From NCBI RefSeq assembly GCF_008728195.1, contig NZ_CP031598.1, forward strand, positions 248,001 through 312,000: DNA of 64,000 nucleotides. Direction: 5' to 3'. Origin of the DNA: Roseovarius indicus. GTDB taxonomy: Bacteria; Pseudomonadota; Alphaproteobacteria; Rhodobacterales; Rhodobacteraceae. The notes beneath the pieces are model-generated. The model was given only the letters and a program-made list of their open reading frames with translations, ran no database searches and was not told where the DNA came from. Both the position numbers and the translations under genes were made by a program. Numbering within the stretch: the stretch's first letter is position 1; each line of letters begins with the position of its first letter. Shown here in pieces: positions 56,411 to 63,793 of this stretch.

Positions 56411-56544
56411 GGAATTTTGGAAAATTCCGGGTCGGAAAATTCGAATTTTCCGGCGCGGGTGGAGAGGGTGGCGCCCCGGAATTTGCGAAAATTCCGGGGC
56501 AGGAAAATGCGCATTTTCCTGGCCGTTTTCCGCGCGGAAAACGG
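56411..56544. repeat. Five consecutive palindromes
   Basis: Within 134 bp: GGAATTTT-GG-AAAATTCC (56411-56428); a perfect 20-bp palindrome (56433-56452); 12-bp arms around GCGA (56473-56484/56489-56500); a perfect 22-bp palindrome with GGAAAATGC/GCATTTTCC (56500-56521); and a perfect 22-bp palindrome CCGTTTTCCGC/GCGGAAAACGG (56523-56544). All share an AATTTT/GGAAAA theme but differ in sequence. The gene-free interval 56174-56736 is made up largely of these, array C, one direct repeat and the promoter below. Confidence 0.9.
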
Positions 56545-56598
56545 GCGGGAGGAGAGGTCGGTGGATGCCCGGTGGGGTGCGCGTGTGGCGGGCGTGGA

Positions 56599-56634
56599 AT
56601 TGGATATTTTTGCCAAGAAGAAGCGGTTGGGGTG
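56599..56634 (+). repeat. 36-bp direct repeat, left copy
   Basis: ATTGGATATTTTTGCC followed by AAGAAGAAGCGG and TTGGGGTG. It is 35/36 identical to 57291-57326, and the two copies bracket the orphan gene 56737-57204. A full-length member of the dispersed TATTT-GCCAAGAAGAAG family. Confidence 0.92.
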
Positions 56635-56695
56635 ATCTTTCCAGGCAAAGGGCGTGCCGGGTCTTGGTTTGATTTGTTAACGCGGGGATCTGATG

Positions 56696-56711
56696 TTAAC
56701 TTTTTGTTAAC
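56696..56711 (+). promoter_or_regulatory. Candidate CtrA box (TTAA-N7-TTAAC)
   Basis: TTAA-CTTTTTG-TTAAC at 56696-56711, 26 bp before the orphan gene's ATG, matches the full alphaproteobacterial CtrA consensus. A third GTTAAC sits at 56676-56681. Three such sites in 36 bp of an otherwise GC-rich region are unlikely by chance. Confidence 0.6.
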
Positions 56712-56736
56712 ACTTTCAGCCCTGCGAGGTGTTCAT

Positions 56737-57204
56737 ATGGGTGAAGTCCAGTTGGCCGCGCTGTTATGCGCTTTCCTTGCCGGAAGCGACGATGAAGTGC
56801 GGCATTACTTCGATGTCTATGACACCAAGCGCTATGTGCGGGTGGATTGCGAGACGCCGGACCACGTGATCGAGGTGGGGATGGATGGCACGTCATCCGC
56901 GCGGGACAGCGTACACCAGGCGCTGTTTTACGCGCATCTGACGGGGAAGACGCCCGTTGTCTTGATGATCGATCAGGATGGTTTTGAAGGGCGGTTCGAG
57001 TACGAGATGCGCCACGTCACGGAGATGGCGAATGTCGGCTATGCCCGGTGCAGTAAGGGCGCGATCCTGCGGTGGGTCGAGAGCAGCCCGATGCGGGCAT
57101 CGGTGACTGAAGACGGCGAGCATGATCTTCCGGCGACCGGAAATGTCGGGGCGGCCTGTGATCTTGGTGCGGTTTTTGGCCGGGATGCGCTGGAGTCGTT
57201 CTGA
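56737..57204 (+). CDS. Orphan protein, degenerate PD-(D/E)XK-like, unknown function
   Basis: 155 residues. The core YVRVDCETPDHVIEVGMDG (D37, E46) followed by SVHQALFYAHLTGKTPVVLMI recalls small PD-(D/E)XK nuclease-like proteins with a vD...IEvD core and a GQalyYa...tGk.p helix/strand; the position of the second acid/lysine after E46-V47 is Gly48, so catalysis is doubtful. No signal peptide or TM segment. The gene lies alone between 36-bp direct repeats, behind GTTAAC motifs. GCGAGGTG is the likely ribosome site. The homology is my reading and is not certain. Confidence 0.7.
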   Translation: MGEVQLAALLCAFLAGSDDEVRHYFDVYDTKRYVRVDCETPDHVIEVGMDGTSSARDSVHQALFYAHLTGKTPVVLMIDQDGFEGRFEYEMRHVTEMANVGYARCSKGAILRWVESSPMRASVTEDGEHDLPATGNVGAACDLGAVFGRDALESF

Positions 57205-57290
57205 GGCGTAGGGGCTGTCTTTGGCGCGCTTGGGGGGGAGGCACCCTTTGGGCCCGAGAGGCGCTGTTTGGCGTTTGGGGCGGGCGGGGG

Positions 57291-57326
57291 ATTGGATATT
57301 TTTGCCAAGAAGAAGCGGGTGGGGTG
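57291..57326 (+). repeat. 36-bp direct repeat, right copy
   Basis: One mismatch against 56599-56634, same orientation, 87 bp after the orphan gene stop. The surrounding gap 57205-57458 before uvrD contains nothing else recognisable. Confidence 0.92.
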
Positions 57327-57458
57327 GTGTGCGTTGGAGGGGTTGGCGAGGGGCTGGCCTGGGGGCCGGGGCGACGCGGGAAAAAATCATCGGCGGCGTG
57401 TGGAACATGAGGGGAACATCGGCTTTCCCTTGGTGGCAATGCACGCTATTCTGAGGTC

Positions 57459-59804
57459 ATGAGCAGTTTTGACGAGACCGACGCCTTCGAGGGCGCTTCG
57501 CTGGCCGCGCGGGCGATGGCGGCCCGGCCTGCGCCGTACCTGGATGATCTGAACCCTGCGCAGCGTGAAGCGGTGGAGGCGCTGGATGGCCCGGTGCTGA
57601 TGCTGGCGGGCGCCGGGACGGGCAAGACCAAGGCGCTGACGACGCGGCTGGTGCATCTGCTGAATACCGGGCGGGCGCGACCGAACGAGATCCTGTCGGT
57701 GACCTTCACCAACAAGGCGGCGCGGGAGATGAAGCTGCGCGTGGGCCGGTTGCTGGGCGAGACGGTGGAGGGGATGCCGTGGCTGGGCACGTTCCACTCG
57801 ATCTGCGTGAAGCTGCTGCGGCGGCATGCGGAACTGGTGGATTTGAAGTCGAACTTCACGATTCTCGATACGGATGACCAGTTGCGGCTGCTCAAGCAGC
57901 TGGTGCAGGCCGCGGGGATCGACGACAAGCGCTGGCCGGCAAGGCAGCTGGCCGGGGTGATCGACCACTGGAAGAACCGGGCCTGGACGCCCGACAAGGT
58001 GCCCGCCGGGGAGGCCTCGGCCTATGATGGGAAGGGCGTGGCGCTTTACCGGCAGTACCAGGAGCGGCTCAGGGAGCTGAACGCGGTCGATTTCGGCGAC
58101 CTGCTGTTGCATATGGTGGTGATCTTTCAGAACCATGAGGATGTGCTGAAGCAGTATCAGCGGTGGTTCCGGTACATCCTCGTGGACGAGTACCAGGATA
58201 CCAACGTGGCGCAGTATATGTGGCTGCGGCTCTTGGCCGGGGGGCACAAGAATATCTGCTGTGTGGGCGATGACGATCAGTCGATCTATGGCTGGCGCGG
58301 GGCCGAGGTGGGCAACATCCTGCGGTTCGAGAAGGATTTTCCCGGTGCCACCGTGGTGCGGCTGGAACAGAATTACCGCTCGACGCCGCATATCCTGGCC
58401 GCTGCGGGGGGCGTGATTTCCGGCAACAAGGGGCGGCTGGGCAAGGAGCTGTGGACCGAGGTCGACGAGGGCGAGAAGGTTCGGCTGATCGGCCATTGGG
58501 ACGGCGAGGAAGAGGCGCGCTGGATCGGCGAGGAGATCGAGTCGATGCAGGGCGGAACGCGGGGGATGCGGCCGTTTTCGCTGGACGAGATGGCGATCCT
58601 GGTGCGGGCGTCGCACCAGATGCGGGCCTTCGAGGACCGGTTCCTGACGATCGGGATGCCCTATCGGGTGATCGGCGGGCCGCGCTTCTACGAGCGGATG
58701 GAGATCCGCGATGCGATGGCCTATTTCCGGCTGGTGGTGAGCCCGGCGGACGATTTGGCGTTCGAGCGGATCGTGAACACGCCGAAGCGGGGGCTGGGCG
58801 ACAAGGCGCAGCAGAAGATCCAGGTGGCGGCAAGGCAGAATGGCGTGTCGCTGCTGGAAGGCGCGGCGATCCTGCTGGAGGAGAAGGGACTTTCCGGCAA
58901 GGGGGCGGCGGAGCTGGGCCGGCTGGTCGAAGGCTTGCGGCGCTGGGGCCGGATGGCCGGTGATCCGAGCATGAGCCATATCGAGCTGGCCGAGGTGGTG
59001 CTCGACGAGTCCGGCTATACCGAGATGTGGCAGAACGACAAGACGCCGGAGGCGCCGGGGCGGCTGGAGAACCTCAAGGAGCTGGTGAAGGCGCTGGAGG
59101 GGTTCGAGAACCTGCAGGGGTTCCTGGAGCATGTCAGCCTTATCATGGATAACGAGAGCGAGGAGCAGGGCGAGAAGGTGTCGATCATGACACTGCATGC
59201 CGCCAAGGGCTTGGAGTTTCCGGCCGTGTTCCTGCCGGGCTGGGAGGACGGGTTGTTCCCCTCGCAGCGCTCGATGGATGAAAGCGGGTTGAAGGGCGTC
59301 GAGGAGGAGCGGCGGCTGGCCTATGTGGGGATCACGCGGGCCGAGGAGCTGTGCACGATTTCCTTTGCGGGGAACCGGCGGGTCTACGGGCAGTGGCAGA
59401 GCCAGATGCCGTCGCGCTTTATCGACGAGTTGCCGGAGGATCATGTGGAGGTGCTGACGCCGCCGGGCTTGTATGGCGGGGGCTATGGCTCGGCCGGGCT
59501 GGGCGGCAGCGGGATCGAGTCGCGGGCGGCGGAGGCGGACGGGTATAACTCGCCCGGCTGGCGGCGGTTGCAGGCGCGGGCCGGGCAGCGGCCGCTGAGC
59601 CAGCCGCGGGAATCGAAGGCGAGCGTGATCGACGCGCAGGCGGTGAGCAGCCACACGGTGGGCGAGCGGGTGTTTCACCAGAAGTTCGGGTATGGGGCAA
59701 TTCTGGGGATCGAGGGCGACAAGCTGGAGATCGATTTCGAGAAGGCGGGGGTGAAGAAGGTCGTCGCCAAGTTCGTCAGCGGGGCGGACGATATTCCGTT
59801 TTAG
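57459..59804 (+). CDS. uvrD: UvrD/PcrA-type ATP-dependent DNA helicase
   Basis: 781-residue SF1A helicase. Q-motif LNPAQREAVEAL, Walker A MLAGAGTGKTKAL, motif Ia SVTFTNKAAREMK, Walker B ILVDEYQDTNVAQ, motif III GDDDQSIYGWRGAE, motif IV QNYRSTPHIL, motif V TLHAAKGLEFPAVFLPG and motif VI AYVGITRAEEL. A C-terminal Tudor-like segment (VGERVFHQKFGYGAILGIEG) typical of UvrD/PcrA is present. Repair and replication-fork functions are family knowledge. TGAGG precedes the ATG. Confidence 0.95.
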   Translation: MSSFDETDAFEGASLAARAMAARPAPYLDDLNPAQREAVEALDGPVLMLAGAGTGKTKALTTRLVHLLNTGRARPNEILSVTFTNKAAREMKLRVGRLLGETVEGMPWLGTFHSICVKLLRRHAELVDLKSNFTILDTDDQLRLLKQLVQAAGIDDKRWPARQLAGVIDHWKNRAWTPDKVPAGEASAYDGKGVALYRQYQERLRELNAVDFGDLLLHMVVIFQNHEDVLKQYQRWFRYILVDEYQDTNVAQYMWLRLLAGGHKNICCVGDDDQSIYGWRGAEVGNILRFEKDFPGATVVRLEQNYRSTPHILAAAGGVISGNKGRLGKELWTEVDEGEKVRLIGHWDGEEEARWIGEEIESMQGGTRGMRPFSLDEMAILVRASHQMRAFEDRFLTIGMPYRVIGGPRFYERMEIRDAMAYFRLVVSPADDLAFERIVNTPKRGLGDKAQQKIQVAARQNGVSLLEGAAILLEEKGLSGKGAAELGRLVEGLRRWGRMAGDPSMSHIELAEVVLDESGYTEMWQNDKTPEAPGRLENLKELVKALEGFENLQGFLEHVSLIMDNESEEQGEKVSIMTLHAAKGLEFPAVFLPGWEDGLFPSQRSMDESGLKGVEEERRLAYVGITRAEELCTISFAGNRRVYGQWQSQMPSRFIDELPEDHVEVLTPPGLYGGGYGSAGLGGSGIESRAAEADGYNSPGWRRLQARAGQRPLSQPRESKASVIDAQAVSSHTVGERVFHQKFGYGAILGIEGDKLEIDFEKAGVKKVVAKFVSGADDIPF

Positions 59805-59816
59805 GCGGTCTCGAGC

Positions 59817-59839
59817 GGTGGGTTGGCACCGACCCTACG
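59817..59839 (+). repeat. GGTGGGTT...ACCCTACG repeat, copy 1
   Basis: GGTGGGTTGGCACC followed by GACCCTACG, a short hairpin-forming repeat 12 bp after the uvrD stop. A sister copy lies at 61881-61903, so the pair flanks the desaturase/oxidoreductase unit. Confidence 0.65.
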
Positions 59840-59991
59840 TGCGTTATTTGAGCGCGTGAATAAATTTTTCCTTACAGTCGCGGCAGGGGTTGGGGTAGCC
59901 TGACCCGGGTGCGCCGCGCGGGCTGTTTGATCGCGGTCAATGCGGAGGCGGCCCCGGGGGCGCAGGATGGCGCGTCAATCGGAGGGTGAGC

Positions 59992-60873
59992 ATGTCGACC
60001 GTACGCGAGGAATTCGAGATTGCCCGCAAGCACACGCCGGAATTCGGCGGGCGGACGCTGTGGCTGGAGGCGGGGATGTTCGCCTTTGCCATTGCCGCCA
60101 CGTGGTTGACCCTGGCCGGGCATATCCCGCTTTGGACCGGGATGGTGGTCAACACGGTGTTTATCTACGGGATCTACACGGTGGTGCACGAGGCGGTGCA
60201 TGCCAATATCAGTTCGCGCCGGAAGGATCTGCGCTGGGTCGATACGGTGGCGGGGACGCTGGCCTGTGCGCCGCTGTGGCTGTTCTATCATCAGCACCGG
60301 CGGCAGCACATGGCGCATCATGCGCATACGAACGAGGCGAGCGACCCGGATCTTTATGCCAAGGGGTCGTTCCCGGTGTGGATCTTCGTGAAGCTTCCCG
60401 CCGCGCTGATCCAGTATTTCAACCCGGTGGCGCAGTACCGGGAGTGCCGGCGGTTCGGCTGTACGGAGCGGGAGGTGGTCTATACCTTCGTGACCTTCGC
60501 CATCTACAGCGCCTTGCTGATCGGGGCCGTGGTGGCGGGGTACTGGATGGAGGTGCTGTTGCTGTGGTTCGTGCCGTGGTGGGTGGGGCAGACGGTGATG
60601 CTGACCTTTTTCACCTGGACGCCGCACCATGACCATACCGAGACGGGGCGATACCGGAACACGCGGGTTTCCCTGTTTCCCGGCGCGAATTTCCTGTTGC
60701 AGGGGCAGAATTACCACCTGATCCACCACATGGAGCCGAGCGTGCCGTATTACCGCTACAAGCCTGTCTTCGACGAGATGCGGCCGCTTCTGGAGCGGAA
60801 CCATGTGCGGATCGAGGGGATATGGCCAGACCCGGCGAACGAGCATCCGCCGGGGGCGCATCCGGCGGAGTGA
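59992..60873 (+). CDS. Membrane di-iron desaturase/hydroxylase (fatty-acid desaturase family)
   Basis: 293 residues. Histidine boxes VVHEAVHANI, HQHRRQHMAHHAH and NYHLIHHMEPSVP, plus HHDHTETGRYRNTR, ligate the two irons; four TM helices. The HDHTETGRYR box resembles CrtR-type carotenoid hydroxylases, but fatty-acid desaturases share the fold, so the substrate is open. ATG at 59992 fits GGAGGG six bases upstream; a GTG at 59986 would lie inside that site. The oxidoreductase gene starts two bases after the stop. Confidence 0.88.
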   Translation: MSTVREEFEIARKHTPEFGGRTLWLEAGMFAFAIAATWLTLAGHIPLWTGMVVNTVFIYGIYTVVHEAVHANISSRRKDLRWVDTVAGTLACAPLWLFYHQHRRQHMAHHAHTNEASDPDLYAKGSFPVWIFVKLPAALIQYFNPVAQYRECRRFGCTEREVVYTFVTFAIYSALLIGAVVAGYWMEVLLLWFVPWWVGQTVMLTFFTWTPHHDHTETGRYRNTRVSLFPGANFLLQGQNYHLIHHMEPSVPYYRYKPVFDEMRPLLERNHVRIEGIWPDPANEHPPGAHPAE

Positions 60874-60874
60874 G

Positions 60875-61876
60875 ATGAACATGAAGGTGAAAGCTGTCGT
60901 CATTACCGGCCAGGGCGGGCCGGAGGTCATGAAACTGCAGGATATCGAGCTGGCATGGCCCGGGGGGCCGGGGGATGTGCTGGTGGAGCTGAGGGCCGCG
61001 GCGCTGAACCCGGCGGATACGTTTTTCCGACAGCTGGGCGGGTATATCGACGCGGGGCCGTTCGTGCCGGGGCATGACGGGATGGGCGTGGTGAAAGAGG
61101 TCGGGCCGGAGGTGACGGAGGTCACCGTGGGCGACCGGGTGTGTTTCTGCAATGGCGGGATCGGGGGCGCGCCGGGGACCTATGGGGAGGCCGCGGTGGT
61201 GCCGGAGTGGCAGTTGGCGAAGGTGCCCGAGGGGGTGGACGACCTGACCGCCGCCGCGCTGCCGCTGGTGGCGATCACCGGGTGGGAAGCGCTTTATGAG
61301 CGGGCGCGGCTGGCCGAGGGGGAGCATGTGCTGATCCATGCCGGCGCGGGCGGCACGGGGCACATGGCGGTGCAGCTGGCCGCCCTGCGCGGCGCGAAGG
61401 TGGCGGCGACGGTGAGCGGGCCGGAGAAGGCGCGGCTTGTCGAGGATTTGGGCGCGGAGCTTTCCATCAACTATCGCGAGACGGATTTCGTGGCGGCCGC
61501 GCGGGACTGGTCGGGCGGTCTGGACGTGGCGTTGGACAACGTGGGCGAGGCGGTGATGACGCGGACCTACGGGGCGATGGCGCCCTATGGCCGGGTGGTC
61601 ACGCTGATGGGGGTGGCGCCGGATGACGGGGACGTCACGGCCTACAACATGAACCTCGATATCCTGAACGTGATGATGTTGACGCCGATGTGGCTGGGGC
61701 TGGAGGGCGCCCTGCGGCGGCAGGCGGGGATCGTGCGGGAGGCATTGGCGTTGGTGGCCGATGGCAGGCTGCGGGTTCGGCATGCCGAGACGTTCGACCT
61801 CGACCGGGCCGGGGAGGCGCATGGGTTTCTCGAGAGCGGGCAGGCGGTGGGGAAGGTCACGCTGCGGATCGGGTAG
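60875..61876 (+). CDS. Zinc-independent NADPH:quinone oxidoreductase (MDR family)
   Basis: 333 residues (or two fewer from the second ATG). N-terminal GroES-like domain (KAVVITGQGGPEVMKLQDIE, LNPADTFFRQLGG, VPGHDGMGVVKEVGPEVTEV), then the Rossmann domain with the nucleotide loop HAGAGGTGHMAVQLA and the C-terminal AGEAHGFLESGQAVGKV. No zinc-ligand cysteines, matching QOR/crotonyl-type reductases. Tightly coupled to the desaturase gene, possibly as an electron or substrate partner. Confidence 0.9.
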   Translation: MNMKVKAVVITGQGGPEVMKLQDIELAWPGGPGDVLVELRAAALNPADTFFRQLGGYIDAGPFVPGHDGMGVVKEVGPEVTEVTVGDRVCFCNGGIGGAPGTYGEAAVVPEWQLAKVPEGVDDLTAAALPLVAITGWEALYERARLAEGEHVLIHAGAGGTGHMAVQLAALRGAKVAATVSGPEKARLVEDLGAELSINYRETDFVAAARDWSGGLDVALDNVGEAVMTRTYGAMAPYGRVVTLMGVAPDDGDVTAYNMNLDILNVMMLTPMWLGLEGALRRQAGIVREALALVADGRLRVRHAETFDLDRAGEAHGFLESGQAVGKVTLRIG

Positions 61877-61880
61877 GGGT

Positions 61881-61903
61881 GGTGGGTTTTCACCCACCCT
61901 ACG
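61881..61903 (+). repeat. GGTGGGTT...ACCCTACG repeat, copy 2
   Basis: GGTGGGT-TTTC-ACCCACC hairpin followed by CTACGG, four bases after the oxidoreductase stop. Short hairpins of this form are widespread bacterial intergenic repeats and may end transcription. Confidence 0.7.
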
Positions 61904-62028
61904 GATCGGCATTGGTACGCTGAAGCGCACCCTGCGACGGCGGCGAGCGGTTGGTTGCCTTGGGCGTCCTCTTGCGGAGAGGCCGTAACCGGCGGCTTGG
62001 CGTGGCGCCTTTGGGGGGCCGGGGGAGT

Positions 62029-62394
62029 GAGTATTTCTGGCAAGATGAAGCGGGGTGGGCTCGGGCTTGTCGGAAAGGCGTGGCCGGGGAGGCGCGGCGC
62101 GTCTTGGTGGGCGGGGGAGCGAGTATTTTTGGCAAGATGAAGCCGGGCGGGCTCGGCCTTGCCGGAAGGGCGTGACCGGTGGAGGCGGGGCGCGATTGGT
62201 GGGCGGGAGAGTGAGTATTTTTGGCAAGATGAAGCGGGGTGGGTTCGGCCCTGCCGGAAGGGCGGGACCGGGGGAGGCGGGGCGCGATTGGTGGGCGGGG
62301 GAGTGAGTATTTTTGGCAAGATGAAGCGGGGTGGGTTCGGCCCTGCCGGAATGGCGGGACCGGGGAGGCGCGGCCAGTTTGGCGGTCGAGGCAT
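62029..62394 (+). repeat. Tandem repeat, 92-bp period, four units
   Basis: Units begin GAGTATTT[TC]TGGCAAGATG at 62029, 62121, 62213 and 62305, exactly 92 bp apart; a degenerate fifth begins near 62395. Units 3 and 4 are nearly identical over 75 bp. Each contains the TATTT-GGCAAGATGAAG core of the dispersed family and a GGCC-TGCCGGAAGGGC hairpin. The period is not a multiple of three, so this is not coding. It fills most of the 577-bp gap between the convergent oxidoreductase and DUF7218 genes; the remainder (61904-62028) shows nothing. Confidence 0.92.
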
Positions 62395-62453
62395 GAGTGG
62401 TTCCGGCGAAACGAGGACCGGGGCGCGCGCAGATGCGGCGCGGGGTGGCGGGG

Positions 62454-62705
62454 TCAGCCGCGCAGGGCCTTGATCAGCTCGTCCTTGGTCATGTCGCTGC
62501 GGCCCTCGATGCCGATGTCCTGGGCCTTGTCGTAGAGCTCTTCCTTGGTCCAGTCCTCGTAGGCCGGGTTCTTGCCGCCTTTCTTCGAGGGTTTCTGCTT
62601 GTCGTTGGCCTGGGCGTTGGCGATGCGGGCGGCTTTCTCCTTGGAGTAGCCCTTGTCGCGGAGTTCCTCGTAGGTGTCTTCGTTCTTGATGCTCGGGTCG
62701 GGCAT
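62454..62705 (-). CDS. DUF7218 / Rho N-terminal-domain-like small protein
   Basis: 83 residues, highly charged. N-terminal NEDTYEELRDKGYSKEKAARIANA is the DUF7218 segment; the C-terminal WTKEELYDKAQDIGIEGRSDMTKDELIKAL is a SAP/Rho-N-like helix-extended-helix unit that usually binds nucleic acid. Linker rich in Lys (KQKPSKKGGK). Function unknown; small stress-linked DNA-binding protein is a reasonable guess. Confidence 0.85.
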   Translation of the reverse strand: MPDPSIKNEDTYEELRDKGYSKEKAARIANAQANDKQKPSKKGGKNPAYEDWTKEELYDKAQDIGIEGRSDMTKDELIKALRG

Positions 62706-62775
62706 GGGGTGGCTCCTTCTGGCGGTGCTCTCTAGGGTAACGCCGGAGCGGAGGGGTGGTTCCGCCCGGGGGCCG

Positions 62776-63690
62776 TCAGGGCTGGGGCAGCGGCCGGCGC
62801 CCCAGCTTGCGTTCGCGGAAGAAGACGAAGAGCCCCGAGCCCACCACCAGCGCGATACCGGCGAAGGCCATCGTGCCCGGCAGGTCGCCGAAGATGTAGT
62901 AGCCGAGCAGCGTGGCGCAGACGATTTCGAGGTACTGGATCGATGCCAGCAGCGAGGCGGGCGCGAAGGAGAGGGCGAAGCTCAGGCAGACATGGCTGAT
63001 CGTCGCGACGACCCCGAGGCCCAGCAGCAGTGTCAGGTCGCGCGGGTCGGGCCAGACCGGGTCGAGCGGGGCGAAGCCGGAGCCGTCGAACGCCGCCAGG
63101 ATCGGGACGGCGAGGGACAGCGCGGCGATGCCGGTATAGATCTGCAGGGTGATCGGGTGCATCCGCGTGGCCATGCGCCGGGTCAGGATCATGTAGAAGG
63201 CAAAGCACAGCGCCGTGACCAGCGGCAGAAGCGCCGTCGGCCCGACCTCGGCAAAGCTGGGCTGGATGATCAGCAGCGCCCCGGCAAAGCCGATGCCGCA
63301 GGCGATGTAGCGGCGCGGGCCGATGGGTTCGCCCAGGAGGAGGCCGCCGAGCAGGGTCAGGATGAAAGGCTCGACGAAGAAGATGGCGATGGAATCGGCG
63401 ATGGGCATCACGCGGATGGCGGTGAAGAAGAAGGCGGTGGCGATGAGCAGAAGCGTGGCGCGGGCGAGGTGCAGGCCGATTTCGCCCGCTTTCGGGCGGT
63501 GCAGCCAGCCGAAGGCCAGGGCCAGCGGCAGCAAGAGCGCCGCCTGGGCGAGAAACCGGGTGGTCGCGACCTGGCCCACGGCGACGGCGTCGCTGGTCAG
63601 CTTGGCGAAACTGTCCTGAACCGGGGCCAGGATGCAGAAGCCGATCATCAAGAGAATACCAAGGCCCGTCCGGCCGGTGTCCGCGCTCAT
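62776..63690 (-). CDS. EamA/DMT-family transporter
   Basis: 304 residues, ten TM helices in two EamA repeats: first around DSFAKLTSDAVAVGQVATTRF to EPFILTLLGGLLLGEPIGPRR, second around LVTALCFAFYMILTRRMATR to YLEIVCATLLGYYIFGDLPG. Metabolite exporter; substrate cannot be told from sequence. Basic C-terminus (RERKLGRRPLPQP). Single gene between DUF7218 and the serine ammonia-lyase. Confidence 0.9.
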   Translation of the reverse strand: MSADTGRTGLGILLMIGFCILAPVQDSFAKLTSDAVAVGQVATTRFLAQAALLLPLALAFGWLHRPKAGEIGLHLARATLLLIATAFFFTAIRVMPIADSIAIFFVEPFILTLLGGLLLGEPIGPRRYIACGIGFAGALLIIQPSFAEVGPTALLPLVTALCFAFYMILTRRMATRMHPITLQIYTGIAALSLAVPILAAFDGSGFAPLDPVWPDPRDLTLLLGLGVVATISHVCLSFALSFAPASLLASIQYLEIVCATLLGYYIFGDLPGTMAFAGIALVVGSGLFVFFRERKLGRRPLPQP

Positions 63691-63793
63691 TCTGTCCTGC
63701 CTGTGATGGGGTCGTTCCTGGGCGGCAATGCACAGAAAAGCGGCAGGAGGTGCAAGGGGAAACTGGCGCCCTGCTGACGGGATCGGTCTGCGG

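Noticed and set aside
56174..57458. Insertion sequence or prophage remnant around the orphan gene
   Set aside because: No transposase, integrase or terminal inverted repeats with target duplication; only direct repeats and palindromes are visible.
57387..59678. 763-codon open frame on the minus strand opposite uvrD
   Set aside because: Antisense shadow of an intact helicase; composition is Pro/His/Arg/Leu-biased with no recognisable domain.
62029..62394. CRISPR array
   Set aside because: Regular spacing suggested it, but the units are contiguous 92-bp repeats with no unique spacers and no cas genes nearby.
61951..62535. Several 75-104 codon frames within the 92-bp tandem repeat
   Set aside because: The repeat period is not divisible by three and each frame merely rereads the repeat; no conserved protein.
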